DNA of 64,000 bases from Xenorhabdus ehlersii (GCF_003610465.1 NZ_RAQI01000002.1:124001-188000); one strand, 5' to 3'; counted from the first letter of the stretch, positions 1 through 10,696 are shown. The notes: generated by a model not told the origin, from the sequence alone. A program made the numbers and translations.

Positions 1-2
1 AT

Positions 3-50
3 GAAGAAATCGAAGAAATGTTCAAAGATATCGAACTGCCGATAGTGTAA
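3..50 (+). CDS. C-terminal end of an upstream gene (partial)
   Basis: The third frame is open from the window edge to a TAA at 48-50 and encodes an acidic tail ending EEMFKDIELPIV. The other two forward frames hit stops or start out of register. Only about 15 codons are visible, so the product cannot be named. It runs convergently toward the next gene, which is on the minus strand. Confidence 0.4.
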   Translation, partial: EEIEEMFKDIELPIV

Positions 51-149
51 AAAGATATTTACTATCAGAAAAATAGATATAAATAAGATAGATAGTGTCA
101 AGAAGATTAAACCACCTCCAAACAGCAGGCAGGTGGTTGATCTTTTATT

Positions 150-989
150 TTATGTCCCCTTTGGACTCATTGTCTTAAATTCACCACTGAAAAAATTGTC
201 AGAATTTTCTATTGAAGATTTTTGATTTTTGAGAATGAAATTATCGAAAGCTATTTTAACTTCGTGATTTTCTAACGATTGATAATGAAATAAGGAAATA
301 CAAGAGGAGTAAGTAAATTCAACATTAATATTCTCGCTAGAAGCGCAATTTGACGTCACTGTTGAGTTGGTTCTGTCAAAATCTATTTTATAGAGTTTTA
401 TTTTAGGGGCATACATGACCCGATCTTCAACGCCAATTGCTTCAATAACACTGGCTAATGTGAGGGTGGAATAATGATCTCCATTCCGTTTTAAACCCAG
501 CCTTATAGCATCACCTTGTTTTTGCAAAAAATCGGAAAAGCTTTTCAGGCTTGGAGAGTTTGCATTTAAAATAATATCCATGATGAGTTGGAGTAAATTA
601 GTTGCAATAGAAACGCCTTTCATTTCATGCTGATAGGTTTGACTTTCGACATTCATGATACTCATCAAGGGCAGTTTTGCCATGATATCACCCCAAAATT
701 GAATGTCAGTCTTATATTTTTTGCCATGAGTATTGGTATATTTGGCGATATAATCGGCGGCTATTGAAGAAAGGGCGATCTGTATTTTTTTGATTTCATT
801 CATTTTCTGTATGACACTGCCTTTGTCGACAATATTTGAAGTAATAATAAATTGGACAAGGCCGTCTGTATCACTAAGCTGATAATCCGACAAGGAAAAT
901 TTATCTCTAATGCCAGCCGAAAAAAACTGATCGGCTTGTTTTATATGGCTCAGGTAATGTTGGTATTCTTTGTTTTTTTCTGTATCCAT
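150..989 (-). CDS. Hypothetical protein, 279 aa
   Basis: This is a complete open frame with no signal peptide or transmembrane segment and no motif I recognise. The N-terminal half looks helical and charged. Around residues 200-265 the sequence alternates polar and hydrophobic residues like beta strands, ending with FSGEF. It sits alone, divergent from acnA, with about 295 bp between the two starts that must hold both promoters. It is A+T-rich compared with acnA, which suggests an accessory gene. I cannot assign a function. Confidence 0.6.
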   Translation of the reverse strand: MDTEKNKEYQHYLSHIKQADQFFSAGIRDKFSLSDYQLSDTDGLVQFIITSNIVDKGSVIQKMNEIKKIQIALSSIAADYIAKYTNTHGKKYKTDIQFWGDIMAKLPLMSIMNVESQTYQHEMKGVSIATNLLQLIMDIILNANSPSLKSFSDFLQKQGDAIRLGLKRNGDHYSTLTLASVIEAIGVEDRVMYAPKIKLYKIDFDRTNSTVTSNCASSENINVEFTYSSCISLFHYQSLENHEVKIAFDNFILKNQKSSIENSDNFFSGEFKTMSPKGT

Positions 990-1284
990 AATTTTGCCTC
1001 CAATCTCTAATAAACGTATTGAGTATCCTGAATATACCTTTATTTTTCAAATTTCAATTTGAAACCTATTAGCCAGAAATGCGTAGAAACTTTAGAGTCA
1101 ATTCAATCAAACTCTTATGGCGTGAATAAAACATATCTACTTTGGAGGTGTCATCATTAAAATTTATCAATAAATGAGGATTTACAGCTAGTTAGCAAAA
1201 TGTGTGGTGACGGAATAACAAATAGTTGCTTATATGTTATGTTTAATGGTAGCTGACCATCAATAATAAGAAAGGAGAGGAGTT

Positions 1285-3975
1285 ATGTCGTTTAAATTGA
1301 AAACGGACTGTGCTTCAACGCTCTCGATCGGAAGCAAATCCACTGGCAGTGAAACCTATCACTATTACAGTTTACCTCTGTTATCTGAACGAGTTGGCAA
1401 TATATCCCGCCTGCCAAAGTCACTGAAAGTTCTGCTCGAAAATCTCTTGCGCAATGTTGATGGTGAATCAGTTGTGGAAGATGATTTGCAGGCGTTGGTG
1501 GAATGGCAAAAAACCGGTCATGCAGATCGAGAAATTGCTTATCGCCCCGCCCGCGTACTTATGCAGGATTTTACAGGTGTGCCGGCTGTCGTCGATCTTG
1601 CTGCGATGCGGGAAGCTGTGTTGAGACTTGGTGGAAATGTAGAGCAGGTTAATCCGTTATCCCCTGTTGATTTGGTTATCGATCACTCGGTGATGGTTGA
1701 TAAATTTGGCACTGAACAGGCATTTTCAGAAAACGTCCAGATAGAGATGGCACGTAATTATGAACGTTATCTGTTCTTGCGTTGGGGACAGAAAGCTTTT
1801 AATCGTTTCCGCGTTGTCCCTCCCGGAACAGGGATTTGCCATCAGGTTAACCTGGAATATCTGGGTAAAGCCGTTTGGTATGAAAATCAGGATGGTAAGG
1901 ATTTTGCTTATCCTGATACGTTGGTCGGAACGGATTCTCACACAACCATGATTAATGGGATGGGCGTTCTGGGATGGGGTGTAGGGGGAATTGAAGCCGA
2001 GGCAGCGATGCTGGGACAGCCGGTTTCTATGCTGATCCCAGATGTTGTTGGCTTTAAACTGACCGGAAAATTGCAAGAAGGGATCACAGCAACTGACCTT
2101 GTACTGACTGTGACACAAATGCTGCGTAAGCACGGTGTTGTGGGTAAATTTGTTGAATTTTATGGTGATGGGTTATCTGATTTGCCGTTGGCAGATCGGG
2201 CAACTATTGCCAATATGTCCCCTGAATATGGTGCGACTTGTGGTTTCTTCCCTGTTGATGACATTACATTAGACTATATGCGTTTAACGGGGCGCCATGA
2301 AAAAGAAATTGCTTTGGTTGAAGCTTATTGCAAAACTCAGGGTTTATGGCGTAATACGGGAGATGAGCCTATTTTTACCAGCACCCTAGAGTTGGACATG
2401 TCGACAGTTGAAGCAAGTTTAGCTGGACCGAAACGTCCTCAAGACCGGGTTGCATTGGGAAATGTACCACAAGCTTTTCAATCCGCCACAGAATTGGATA
2501 TTCATAAAACCCAAGAACACTCATCAGCGGTATCAGTGACTTTAGATAACCAAACGTTTTCATTGCAAGATGGTGCTGTGGTGATTGCTGCCATTACTTC
2601 TTGCACGAACACCTCTAATCCCAGTGTATTGATGACAGCGGGATTACTTGCCAAAAAAGCGGTTGAAAAAGGTTTGCAGCGTCAACCATGGGTTAAAACT
2701 TCACTGGCTCCTGGCTCGAAAGTTGTGACAAGTTATTTAGAATTGGCAGGTTTCATGCCATATCTGGAAAAATTGGGTTTTAATTTAGTGGGGTATGGTT
2801 GTACTACCTGTATTGGTAACTCTGGGCCATTGCCTGATCCTATTGAAGCTGCGATTAAACAAGCGGATTTAACTGTTGGAGCTGTGCTTTCCGGTAATCG
2901 AAATTTTGAAGGGCGCATTCATCCTTTGGTGAAAACTAACTGGCTAGCATCACCGCCGCTGGTGGTAGCTTATGCGCTTTCTGGCAATATGAGAAAGGAT
3001 CTGACACGAGAGCCTATTGGGAAAGATCAACAAGGTAATGATGTTTACTTGAAGGATATTTGGCCTGATAGTGCAGAGGTTGCAGAAGCGGTTGGAAAAG
3101 TCAGAACTGAAATGTTCCATAAAGAATACGATTCTGTGTTTGATGGTGACGAAAGTTGGCAATCCTTGAGCGTCGAAAGCTCAGCAACTTATGCTTGGCA
3201 GGCGGATTCCACCTATATACGCAATCCGCCTTTCTTCAGTGATATGACGGCTGAGCCTAAACCAGTTACAGACATTCATCAGGCTCACATTTTGGCGATC
3301 TTGGGGGATTCAGTCACGACGGATCATATTTCTCCTGCGGGAAATATCAAAGCTGACAGTCCTGCCGGACGTTATTTGCAAGAACATGGTGTTGCACCAA
3401 AAGATTTTAATTCGTATGGTTCAAGGCGTGGCAATCATGAGGTTATGATGCGAGGAACGTTTGCTAACATTCGTATTCGTAATGAGATGGTATCAGGGGT
3501 TGAAGGAGGTTATACCCGGCATATTCCTTCACAATCCCAACTTGCTATTTATGATGCAGCGATGCGTTATCAGGAGGAAAAAATACCATTAGCCGTTATT
3601 GCGGGGAAAGAATATGGTTCAGGATCAAGCCGTGACTGGGCTGCAAAAGGAACAAGACTACTGGGAGTCAGGGTTGTAATTGCAGAATCTTTTGAACGCA
3701 TTCACCGCTCTAACTTGATTGGTATGGGTGTCTTGCCATTGGAATTTCCTCAAGGCGTTAGCCGCAAGAGCTTAAACCTGACAGGTGAGGAGCGAATTGA
3801 TATTACAGGATTATCTAACATTCAACCTGGGCAGACAATTGCAGTGAAAGTTACCTATGCCAATGGACAGGAAATTGTGATTGATACCCGTTGCCGCATT
3901 GATACGGGAACAGAACTGTCTTACTTCTATCATGATGGTATTTTGCATTATGTGATTCGTAATATGCTGAAATGA
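1285..3975 (+). CDS. acnA: Aconitate hydratase A
   Basis: This TCA-cycle enzyme interconverts citrate and isocitrate through a [4Fe-4S] cluster. At 896 aa it is close to the 891 aa of E. coli AcnA. The cluster cysteines are visible: Cys440 in TSCTNTSNP, and Cys506 and Cys509 in YGCTTCIGNSG. The C-terminal swivel domain carries the conserved SSRDWAAKG stretch. The ATG follows a strong ribosome binding site (AAGGAGAGGAG) at about the right distance. The neighbouring ribA converges on it and shares a bidirectional terminator, the same gene order as in E. coli. AcnA is the stress/stationary-phase aconitase in enterics. I see no clear operator in the upstream 295 bp. Confidence 0.97.
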   Translation: MSFKLKTDCASTLSIGSKSTGSETYHYYSLPLLSERVGNISRLPKSLKVLLENLLRNVDGESVVEDDLQALVEWQKTGHADREIAYRPARVLMQDFTGVPAVVDLAAMREAVLRLGGNVEQVNPLSPVDLVIDHSVMVDKFGTEQAFSENVQIEMARNYERYLFLRWGQKAFNRFRVVPPGTGICHQVNLEYLGKAVWYENQDGKDFAYPDTLVGTDSHTTMINGMGVLGWGVGGIEAEAAMLGQPVSMLIPDVVGFKLTGKLQEGITATDLVLTVTQMLRKHGVVGKFVEFYGDGLSDLPLADRATIANMSPEYGATCGFFPVDDITLDYMRLTGRHEKEIALVEAYCKTQGLWRNTGDEPIFTSTLELDMSTVEASLAGPKRPQDRVALGNVPQAFQSATELDIHKTQEHSSAVSVTLDNQTFSLQDGAVVIAAITSCTNTSNPSVLMTAGLLAKKAVEKGLQRQPWVKTSLAPGSKVVTSYLELAGFMPYLEKLGFNLVGYGCTTCIGNSGPLPDPIEAAIKQADLTVGAVLSGNRNFEGRIHPLVKTNWLASPPLVVAYALSGNMRKDLTREPIGKDQQGNDVYLKDIWPDSAEVAEAVGKVRTEMFHKEYDSVFDGDESWQSLSVESSATYAWQADSTYIRNPPFFSDMTAEPKPVTDIHQAHILAILGDSVTTDHISPAGNIKADSPAGRYLQEHGVAPKDFNSYGSRRGNHEVMMRGTFANIRIRNEMVSGVEGGYTRHIPSQSQLAIYDAAMRYQEEKIPLAVIAGKEYGSGSSRDWAAKGTRLLGVRVVIAESFERIHRSNLIGMGVLPLEFPQGVSRKSLNLTGEERIDITGLSNIQPGQTIAVKVTYANGQEIVIDTRCRIDTGTELSYFYHDGILHYVIRNMLK

Positions 3976-4004
3976 TAAAAAACTGAAAAATCGCATTTAG
4001 AAAT

Positions 4005-4034
4005 AAAAACTGCGCCCACACTGACGCAGTTTTT
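4005..4034. terminator. Bidirectional rho-independent terminator between acnA and ribA
   Basis: AAAAACTGCG and CGCAGTTTTT form a perfect 10-bp stem around a 10-nt loop. Both strands end in a T run, so it can stop both convergent transcripts. Confidence 0.85.
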
Positions 4035-4063
4035 ATCTTTTACAGAAAGTCATTAGAGAACTT

Positions 4064-4672
4064 TTAGCTTGATTTGGACAGCAAATGGCCCATTCGGTTG
4101 GCTTTGGTATCCAAATAGTGAGCATTTTGGGAATTACGTCCTACGATCAATGGAACACGTTCGGTGATATTAATACCTGCTTCTATCATGATTTCAACTT
4201 TTTTAGGGTTGTTAGTAAGAAGACGAATTGTATTAATATTCAAAATATTATACATGTCTGAACACAGGGTGAAATCTCTTTCATCGGCAGCAAAACCTAA
4301 TTGATGGTTGGCTTCAACAGTATCAATACCTTGATCCTGTAAAGCATAGGCACGAATTTTATTCAGCAGGCCAATATTGCGGCCTTCCTGGCGGTGATAG
4401 AGCAAAACACCCCGGCCTTCCTGACTAATTTGCGAAAGTGCAGCTTCTAATTGAAAACCACAGTCGCATCTTAGACTGAATAAAGCATCTCCAGTGAGGC
4501 ATTCTGAGTGGATGCGCGATAATACAGGTTCATCACCAGAAATATCGCCGAAAACAAGAGCGACATGATCGCGGCCTGTTTTGATTTCTTCAAATCCAAT
4601 CATTAAAAACTCGCCCCATGGTGTAGGTAATTTTGCTTCAGCTACTCGTTTTAGTTGTATTTTTGTATTCAT
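4064..4672 (-). CDS. ribA: GTP cyclohydrolase II
   Basis: RibA catalyses the first committed step of riboflavin synthesis, opening GTP to a diaminopyrimidine, formate and pyrophosphate. The predicted zinc ligands are Cys58, Cys69 and Cys71 (spacing as in E. coli Cys54/65/67). The catalytic loop [11 protein letters not shown] lies near residues 92-102. Length is 202 aa, close to the usual 196. It is monocistronic and divergent from lapA, with 357 bp between the two starts. No FMN-riboswitch-like leader was noticed, as expected because in enterics that element belongs to ribB. Confidence 0.97.
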   Translation of the reverse strand: MNTKIQLKRVAEAKLPTPWGEFLMIGFEEIKTGRDHVALVFGDISGDEPVLSRIHSECLTGDALFSLRCDCGFQLEAALSQISQEGRGVLLYHRQEGRNIGLLNKIRAYALQDQGIDTVEANHQLGFAADERDFTLCSDMYNILNINTIRLLTNNPKKVEIMIEAGINITERVPLIVGRNSQNAHYLDTKANRMGHLLSKSS

Positions 4673-5029
4673 ATATTGATTTAACTCGTTATAAATATTG
4701 CGATATCAGAACAATATCGGTTGAGAAATCAGCTAAAACTACGCAAAAATTTTCTCTGATTACAACGCATGCACGCCGACGCATTGTAACAGAAATTATT
4801 ATTGCGCATGAATAAAGCGTCGGGTCCTTTAATGATAAATATATTAACATGCTAAACTATAGGCAGATTTTTGCAGATGTATTTATTACAAGAAGAGGGA
4901 AATCAGCGTTTATTGCAATAAATTGCTTCCTTTACGTAGACGTGTGTAGACGAGAAATGCTAATTTAACACGCCACTATGTCTGTTATTTGGCATAATCA
5001 ATCAGCAACGATAGATAACAGGAAGAAAT
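4673..5029. promoter_or_regulatory. Divergent intergenic region ribA / lapA
   Basis: These 357 bp separate the divergent ribA and lapA starts and must hold both promoters. It is A+T-rich with several possible -10 hexamers. A small forward open frame covering the first part (to 4815) looks spurious because it has no ribosome binding site and starts inside ribA. No RNA gene or strong hairpin was found. Confidence 0.4.
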
Positions 5030-5344
5030 GTGAAATATTTTCTGATCTTATTACTGGCACTGGTTGTTTTTGTTATCTCAGTGACGCTGGGAGCAAATAA
5101 TAATCAGATAGTGACGTTTAATTATTTGATTGCTAAGGGTGATTACTCTGTATCCACATTGCTGGCTGCGTTGTTTGCTGTTGGCTTTATTCTCGGTTGG
5201 GGAGTTTGTGGTTTTTTTTACCTACGCGCCTGTGTTTCTTTGCGACATGCGAAACGCAAAATCAAGCGACTGGAAACTCAAGTGGAACAACCATCTGAAT
5301 CATCCAAAAAAGTCGTATCTACCGTAGCATTAAACAAGGAATAA
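5030..5344 (+). CDS. lapA: Lipopolysaccharide assembly protein A (YciS)
   Basis: This inner-membrane protein of 104 aa has two hydrophobic segments (about residues 2-20 and 42-66) followed by a basic, coiled-coil-like cytoplasmic tail (SLRHAKRKIKRLETQ). The sequence closely resembles E. coli LapA. It works with LapB in controlling LpxC turnover through FtsH, and so LPS amount. The GTG at 5030 is chosen because AGGAAG lies just upstream and the resulting N-terminus MKYFLILLLAL matches the family. Six bases separate its stop from lapB, so the two form an operon. Confidence 0.93.
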   Translation: MKYFLILLLALVVFVISVTLGANNNQIVTFNYLIAKGDYSVSTLLAALFAVGFILGWGVCGFFYLRACVSLRHAKRKIKRLETQVEQPSESSKKVVSTVALNKE

Positions 5345-5350
5345 TTCTCT

Positions 5351-6520
5351 ATGTTAGAGCTGTTGTTTCTGTTGCTTCCCATTGCTGCCGCCTATGGCTG
5401 GTATATGGGGCGCAGAAGTGCTCAACAAGATAAACAACAATCGGCTGACCGCCTTTCGCGTGAATATGTTGATGGTGTTAACTTTTTGCTCTCCAATCAG
5501 CAAGATAAGGCGGTAGATTTATTTCTTGATATGCTGAAAGAGGATAGCTCTGCATTTGAGGCTCACCTAACATTGGGAAATCTTTTCCGTTCCCGTGGTG
5601 AAGTTGAAAGAGCTATTCGTATTCACCAGTCCCTAATGGAAAGTGCTTCCCTGACATTTGAACAGCGTTTGCTTGCGATCCAGCAACTTGGGCAAGATTA
5701 TATGGCTGCTGGAGTTTATGATCGCGCAGAGAACATGTTCGTTCAGTTAGTTGACGAAACTGATTTCCGTGAAAATGCCTTTAATTCCTTGCTAACCATC
5801 TATCAGTCAACCAGTGATTGGAATAAAGCCATTGATATCGCAGAAAAGCTCGTAAAACTGGGTAAACACCATTTTCGGGAAGAAATTGCCCATTTCTACT
5901 GTGAGTTGGCTCTGCAATGTATGGGCAGTGATGATTTTACTGCTGCGATCGGCTATTTGAATAAAGCGGCTCAAGCAGACAAAAATTGTGCCCGTGCTTC
6001 TATTATGTTTGGTCGTATTTATATGGCTCAGGGAGAATATCTTAAAGCGACCAATGCGTTGAAACGCATTCTTGAGCAGGATAAACAACTAGTCAGTGAA
6101 TCTTTGCCAATGCTGCAAGAATGTTACCAACATTTGTCTCAACCGGACGCGTGGCAAGCTTTTGTACAGCGTTGTGTAGAAGAAAATTGTGGTGCGATCG
6201 CTGAACTTCATATGGCCGATATTCTTGAGAAGAAAGAAGGGCGTGAAGTTGCTCAAAACTTCATTAACCGTCAGTTGGACCGCCATCCAACAATGAGATT
6301 ATTTTACCGTTTGATGGATTACCATATGACGGAAGCAGAAGAAGGGCGGGCTAAAGAAAGCTTGATTCTTTTGCGCAATATGGTTGGTGAGCAAATCCGT
6401 ACAAAACCTGATTATCGATGCCATAAATGTGGTTTTACTTCCCGTTCGTTATATTGGCATTGCCCATCATGTCGTTCTTGGGATTCTATTAAACCGATCC
6501 GAGGGCTGGATGGTCAGTGA
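5351..6520 (+). CDS. lapB: Lipopolysaccharide assembly protein B (YciM)
   Basis: LapB is an essential adaptor that presents LpxC to the FtsH protease. The 389 aa equal the E. coli length. An N-terminal membrane anchor (residues 1-18) is followed by tandem TPR repeats. The C-terminal rubredoxin-like zinc domain has Cys357, Cys360, Cys371 and Cys374, the same positions as in E. coli. It is co-transcribed with lapA. The 91-bp gap before pyrF is long enough to hold a promoter. Confidence 0.96.
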   Translation: MLELLFLLLPIAAAYGWYMGRRSAQQDKQQSADRLSREYVDGVNFLLSNQQDKAVDLFLDMLKEDSSAFEAHLTLGNLFRSRGEVERAIRIHQSLMESASLTFEQRLLAIQQLGQDYMAAGVYDRAENMFVQLVDETDFRENAFNSLLTIYQSTSDWNKAIDIAEKLVKLGKHHFREEIAHFYCELALQCMGSDDFTAAIGYLNKAAQADKNCARASIMFGRIYMAQGEYLKATNALKRILEQDKQLVSESLPMLQECYQHLSQPDAWQAFVQRCVEENCGAIAELHMADILEKKEGREVAQNFINRQLDRHPTMRLFYRLMDYHMTEAEEGRAKESLILLRNMVGEQIRTKPDYRCHKCGFTSRSLYWHCPSCRSWDSIKPIRGLDGQ

Positions 6521-6611
6521 CACTGTCACTATTATACTGCTACTCATTAGTAATTAAAGTTTATAAGTAATTAAGTAATTCAATTTAATTAGTAAATCAA
6601 AGGGCCTAAAA

Positions 6612-7352
6612 ATGATCTCCCACACAGTTCAAACTTTAGATAAACAGATTGACTCGCCTGTTATTGTTGCACTGGATTATGACAATCAGGACGCAGCGCT
6701 GGCATTTATCGACAAGATTGATCCACAATCCTGTCGTCTGAAAGTGGGCAAAGAGATGTTTACACTGTATGGCCCGCAATTTGTTCAGGCGCTGCATCAG
6801 CGTGGTTTTGATGTGTTTTTGGATCTTAAATTTCACGACATCCCCAATACAACGGCAAGGGCGGTTGCCGCTGCCGCAGAATTAGGTGTGTGGATGGTTA
6901 ATGTTCATGCAAGTGGTGGTGCGAGAATGATGACAGCAGCTAAAGAAGCGTTGCTGCCTTACGGTAAGGATGCGCCTCTGTTGATTGCGGTGACAGTGCT
7001 GACCAGTATGGAACAATCTGATTTATTAGGCACAGGCATTGATATAACTCCAGCGCAACATGCGGAGCGTTTGGCATTATTGACAAAACAGTGTGGTTTA
7101 GATGGCGTAGTTTGTTCAGCCCATGAAGCACAGCAATTGAAAGTTGTATGTGGACAAGCATTCCAGCTTGTTACCCCAGGTATTCGTCCTGAAGGTACAG
7201 AAGCGGGAGATCAGCGCCGGATCATGACACCTCCTCAGGCGGTTCAGGCTGGGGTGGATTATATGGTGATCGGGCGTCCAATTACTCGATCAGAAAATCC
7301 GACATTAGCACTACGGCAGATTAACCAATCTCTTGGACTCGTTCATGAATAA
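6612..7352 (+). CDS. pyrF: Orotidine 5'-phosphate decarboxylase
   Basis: PyrF is the last enzyme of UMP synthesis, decarboxylating OMP. The catalytic network Asp71, Lys73, Asp76 sits in [10 protein letters not shown], as in E. coli. The phosphate-binding C-terminal region shows GIRPEG and VIGRPIT. Length 246 aa is normal. The stop overlaps the start of yciH by 8 nt, so the two are translationally coupled. Confidence 0.97.
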   Translation: MISHTVQTLDKQIDSPVIVALDYDNQDAALAFIDKIDPQSCRLKVGKEMFTLYGPQFVQALHQRGFDVFLDLKFHDIPNTTARAVAAAAELGVWMVNVHASGGARMMTAAKEALLPYGKDAPLLIAVTVLTSMEQSDLLGTGIDITPAQHAERLALLTKQCGLDGVVCSAHEAQQLKVVCGQAFQLVTPGIRPEGTEAGDQRRIMTPPQAVQAGVDYMVIGRPITRSENPTLALRQINQSLGLVHE

Positions 7353-7671
7353 TAACTCTCGTTTGGTTTATTCGACGGATGGTGGCCGCATCCAGGAGGA
7401 GGAAAAAGTAAAGCCTTCTCGTCCGAAAGGTGATGGTATTGTACGTATCCAGCGCCAAACCAGTGGCCGTAAAGGGAAAGGTGTTTGTGTGATTACGGGC
7501 ATAGATGCTGACGACCAAACTTTGGCTAAGTTAGCAGCCGAATTGAAGAAAAAGTGTGGCTGTGGAGGCTCTGTCAAAGAGAGTGAAATTGAGATTCAAG
7601 GCGATAAACGCGACTTGTTGAAGCAATTGCTGGAAGCAAAAGGCATGAAGGTAAAACTGGCTGGAGGCTAA
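7345..7671 (+). CDS. yciH: SUI1/eIF1-family translation factor YciH
   Basis: This small basic protein carries the SUI1 fold, with conserved GKGVCVITG and [11 protein letters not shown] stretches. I chose the ATG at 7345, which gives [11 protein letters not shown] as in E. coli YciH and 108 aa. A TTG 12 nt upstream is in frame but less likely. It overlaps the end of pyrF. The family is related to eIF1 and can affect initiation fidelity in vitro. Confidence 0.92.
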   Translation: MNNNSRLVYSTDGGRIQEEEKVKPSRPKGDGIVRIQRQTSGRKGKGVCVITGIDADDQTLAKLAAELKKKCGCGGSVKESEIEIQGDKRDLLKQLLEAKGMKVKLAGG

Positions 7672-7729
7672 GCTCAGTTTGTTATATACAAGCTATGCAG
7701 CCAATAAACTACATAGCTTGGTAATTGAA

Positions 7730-8662
7730 CTAATTAATACGTGTTACGATACGGGCAGCCGCAGCCAGTACGTCAGGGCGGGCACTGGCTTTTTTGTTAT
7801 CTGGCTGAGTAAAATAGGTAACTAAAACCAACGGTGCACGATTGGATACTGGCCAAATGACCGCGATATCATTTGTTGTACCATAATCGCAGCGACCGGT
7901 TTTATCTCCTACAATCCAATCCTTGGGTACTCCCGCACGAATGCTGGCGCCGCCAGTTGTATTGCCTTTTATCCATTCAGCTAATTGTTCACGTTGTATT
8001 GTAGCCAAGGCATCTCCCAATACTAAATTATATAAACTTTTTGCCATAGCTTGAGGTGTGGAAGTATCACGCTCATCACCTGGAATAGCGGTATTTAATT
8101 CGGGTTCATAGCGATCGAGGCGAAAAGAATTGTCACCGATAGTACGGGCAAAGTGTGTCACTTCATTTGGGCCATTCAATTGGTTAAGAAGTAAATTCAT
8201 AGCCGTATTATCGCTATATTGCAGTGTTGCTGCGCTCAACTCTCCTAAGGTCATACCCTCTTTGAGATGTTTTTCCGTAATTGGACTATATTCAACAAGA
8301 TCTGATCGTTGATAGTGAACTGGTTGATTTAATAGGTGAATATTTGTTTCGCTTTTTTTCAGAATAGCGGATACCGCCATCAGCTTACTGGTGCTGCATA
8401 GAGGAAAACGCTCGTTTGCACGGTAGGTGATGGTGGAATGATCAGATATATCTATCAATACCACACCAAGCCGGCCATTGGCATTTTTCTCCAATATGGA
8501 AAGCTGATGGATGATTTTATTTGTCTTGCCAGATAATGTTTCATGCTGGTGAGAAATTTGATTGTTATGAACAGTGGAACTAGCTGGAAAAGTGAATAAT
8601 ATACCAAGTAACGAAGCGAGGGCAGTTGTAAAACCTATTCGGTTTACCGAAGAAAATAGCAT
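7730..8662 (-). CDS. Class A beta-lactamase
   Basis: This is a periplasmic serine hydrolase that opens the beta-lactam ring. Visible motifs in precursor numbering: Ser90-x-x-Lys93 (Ambler S70/K73), SDN at 150-152 (S130), Glu186 in EPELN (E166) and KTG at 254-256 (234-236). An N-terminal signal peptide of about 30 residues precedes the mature protein. Cys89 (Ambler 69) and Cys258 (Ambler 238) are both present, the pair that forms a disulfide in class A carbapenemases such as KPC and NMC-A. Arg occupies Ambler 237, where Ser or Thr is common. No divergent ampR-type regulator is adjacent. It lies between yciH and rnb, where E. coli has no such gene. Confidence 0.95.
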   Translation of the reverse strand: MLFSSVNRIGFTTALASLLGILFTFPASSTVHNNQISHQHETLSGKTNKIIHQLSILEKNANGRLGVVLIDISDHSTITYRANERFPLCSTSKLMAVSAILKKSETNIHLLNQPVHYQRSDLVEYSPITEKHLKEGMTLGELSAATLQYSDNTAMNLLLNQLNGPNEVTHFARTIGDNSFRLDRYEPELNTAIPGDERDTSTPQAMAKSLYNLVLGDALATIQREQLAEWIKGNTTGGASIRAGVPKDWIVGDKTGRCDYGTTNDIAVIWPVSNRAPLVLVTYFTQPDNKKASARPDVLAAAARIVTRIN

Positions 8663-8703
8663 GTGGAAGTCCTCATAGGGATTATCTTATTGTTATTACA
8701 AAA

Positions 8704-8725
8704 CTGCCGCCATAAATGGCGGCAG
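8704..8725 (-). terminator. Rho-independent terminator of rnb
   Basis: A perfect 10-bp inverted repeat (CTGCCGCCAT/ATGGCGGCAG) with a 2-nt centre lies 34 bp past the rnb stop and is followed on the minus strand by TTTTG. Confidence 0.75.
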
Positions 8726-8758
8726 AGATGCTTTATCGAAATTATCTGTAAGATTAGT

Positions 8759-10696
8759 TTATACAGGACGTGCCACAATATTGCGGGTTTCCATTCTGAC
8801 TTCTTCAATACGGATATTAATGATGTCATTCAAGCGGTGAACCGTCTCGCCTTTGATCAACACGGAACCTGTTTCTTGACTGCATTGAAGTTCATCACGA
8901 ACAGCATGTAAAAATGGTCCAGGAACGAAAGCGATAGCACCGTTATCTACCAGTCGAACTCGCAGGCCACCACGGGTGATATCGATAATTTCTGCTGGGA
9001 ATGTTTTATCTGTGCCAGCATAAGGTTGTAAGAAACGGGCATAGAGCCAATCACCAACATCGCGCTCGGCCATGCGGTTAGCTCGGCGTCGCTCTGTCAA
9101 TCGCAGGCAAAAATCTTCAGTCGGTTTTTCTATCTCCACTTGTTGGATAATTGCTTTCAACAAACGGTGGTTGATAATATCGCTGTATTTACGGATAGGG
9201 GATGTCCAGGTCGCGTAAGCATCAAATCCTAAACCAAAGTGTGGGCCTGGTTCTGTTTTGATTTCAGCAAATGTTTGGAAACGGCGGATGCGACTGTCCA
9301 GGAATTGGGTTGGTTGTTTATCCAGTTCACGGCGCAATTCGCAGAATCCTTCCAGATTCAGTAATGCTTCGGCATTAGCTTCAATGCCGTTTTCCTTGAG
9401 AACTTCAACGACCTGCTCAATCTGGGTAGGTTCAAAGCCAGTGTGGACGTTATAAATACCAAAGCCTAACTTATCACGCAGAATTTTAGCTGCACATAAG
9501 TTTGCTGCGATCATGGCTTCTTCGACAATACGGTTAGCTGTACGGCGCTGTTCAATAACGATATCAACAACATGGCCATTATCATCAAGGATAAATCGAT
9601 AATCCGGGCGTTCCTTGAAAACCAGGGCGTTTTGTAGACGCCAGTTATTGCGACGTTCACACATCTCTTTCAGAAGGGTGATTTGGCTAATTACAGCGTC
9701 TGATCCTGGTTTCCAACTTTCTTGGCCTTCTAACCAGTCTGAGACTTCGTCATAAACCAGCTTAAATTTAGACTCAACCCAAGCAGAGAAAAATTGAGTA
9801 TCATCACCCAATTGACCATCTTCGGAAATTGAAACCTGACAAACCAAGGCAGGGCGGCGTACATTAGGGCGCAGAGAGCATAGGTCATCGGATAGCTCAC
9901 GAGGGAGCATTGGGATATTGAAACCTGGCAGGTAATTGGTGAAACTACGCTGGTAGGCAATTTTGTCCAGTTCGCTATCCGCTTTGATATAAGCAGTGGG
10001 ATCGGCAATTGCAATAGAAAGTTTCAGGCTGCCGTCATCATTTTTGGTGATGTGCAGGGCATCATCCATATCTTCAGTTGTTGCACTGTCAATAGTGACA
10101 AAATCAAGCGCGGTCAGATCGATGCGTTCGATAGAACTATCATCCAACTGGCAATCCGTCATCGCTGGCGCTTCGCGTTCCAGTTCATGGCGAGTTAATG
10201 TTACCCACCACGGTGCGTAGTGGTCATCACCTTGCGTAATATAGCCAGTGATTTCGGCATGAAAACCACGATCGCCTTTCAGGGGATGTCGGCGCATTTC
10301 AGCTACGGCCCAATCGCCATTTTCAAAGATATGGTCAACGTGGTTTGCTGGGCGGCAAGGGATAGTGTCTTTTAATAATGGGTGATCAGGAATAATCCAC
10401 AGTCGGTTGTCATTTTCTTTCTTCTGGACCTTTCCTACAAAACGGGTCAGGAAGGGTTCAATCAGAGACTCTGGTTCGGCAATTTCTTTCTCTTTGTCTG
10501 TGTGGATAGCAGCGGTAATCCGATCACCGTGCATGACTTTTTTCATGTGAGGAGGTGGAATGAAATAACTTTTTTGGCCGTCGACTTCTAGAAATCCAAA
10601 ACCTTTCTCAGTTCCTTTGACTAAACCTTCTACACGCAGGGTCTGAGCGTGAAGTTGCTGTTTTAGCTGCGCAAGCAGCGGATTATTTTGAAACAT
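8759..10696 (-). CDS. rnb: Exoribonuclease II
   Basis: RNase II degrades single-stranded RNA 3' to 5' to 5'-mononucleotides. Its 645 aa match the usual 644. The order is two N-terminal cold-shock-like OB folds, the RNB catalytic domain from about residue 190, and a C-terminal S1 domain. The catalytic aspartates Asp203, Asp209, Asp211 and Asp212 lie in [12 protein letters not shown]. The C-terminal S1 region includes [15 protein letters not shown]. It is transcribed alone and ends at its own hairpin. Confidence 0.97.
   Translation of the reverse strand: MFQNNPLLAQLKQQLHAQTLRVEGLVKGTEKGFGFLEVDGQKSYFIPPPHMKKVMHGDRITAAIHTDKEKEIAEPESLIEPFLTRFVGKVQKKENDNRLWIIPDHPLLKDTIPCRPANHVDHIFENGDWAVAEMRRHPLKGDRGFHAEITGYITQGDDHYAPWWVTLTRHELEREAPAMTDCQLDDSSIERIDLTALDFVTIDSATTEDMDDALHITKNDDGSLKLSIAIADPTAYIKADSELDKIAYQRSFTNYLPGFNIPMLPRELSDDLCSLRPNVRRPALVCQVSISEDGQLGDDTQFFSAWVESKFKLVYDEVSDWLEGQESWKPGSDAVISQITLLKEMCERRNNWRLQNALVFKERPDYRFILDDNGHVVDIVIEQRRTANRIVEEAMIAANLCAAKILRDKLGFGIYNVHTGFEPTQIEQVVEVLKENGIEANAEALLNLEGFCELRRELDKQPTQFLDSRIRRFQTFAEIKTEPGPHFGLGFDAYATWTSPIRKYSDIINHRLLKAIIQQVEIEKPTEDFCLRLTERRRANRMAERDVGDWLYARFLQPYAGTDKTFPAEIIDITRGGLRVRLVDNGAIAFVPGPFLHAVRDELQCSQETGSVLIKGETVHRLNDIINIRIEEVRMETRNIVARPV

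Noticed and set aside
4633..4815. 60-aa forward frame at the ribA start
   Set aside because: It begins inside ribA on the opposite strand and has no ribosome binding site. The sequence looks non-coding.
7690..7719. Terminator between yciH and the beta-lactamase gene
   Set aside because: AAGCTATG/CATAGCTT pair, but the loop is 14 nt and there is no T run in either direction, so I did not list it.
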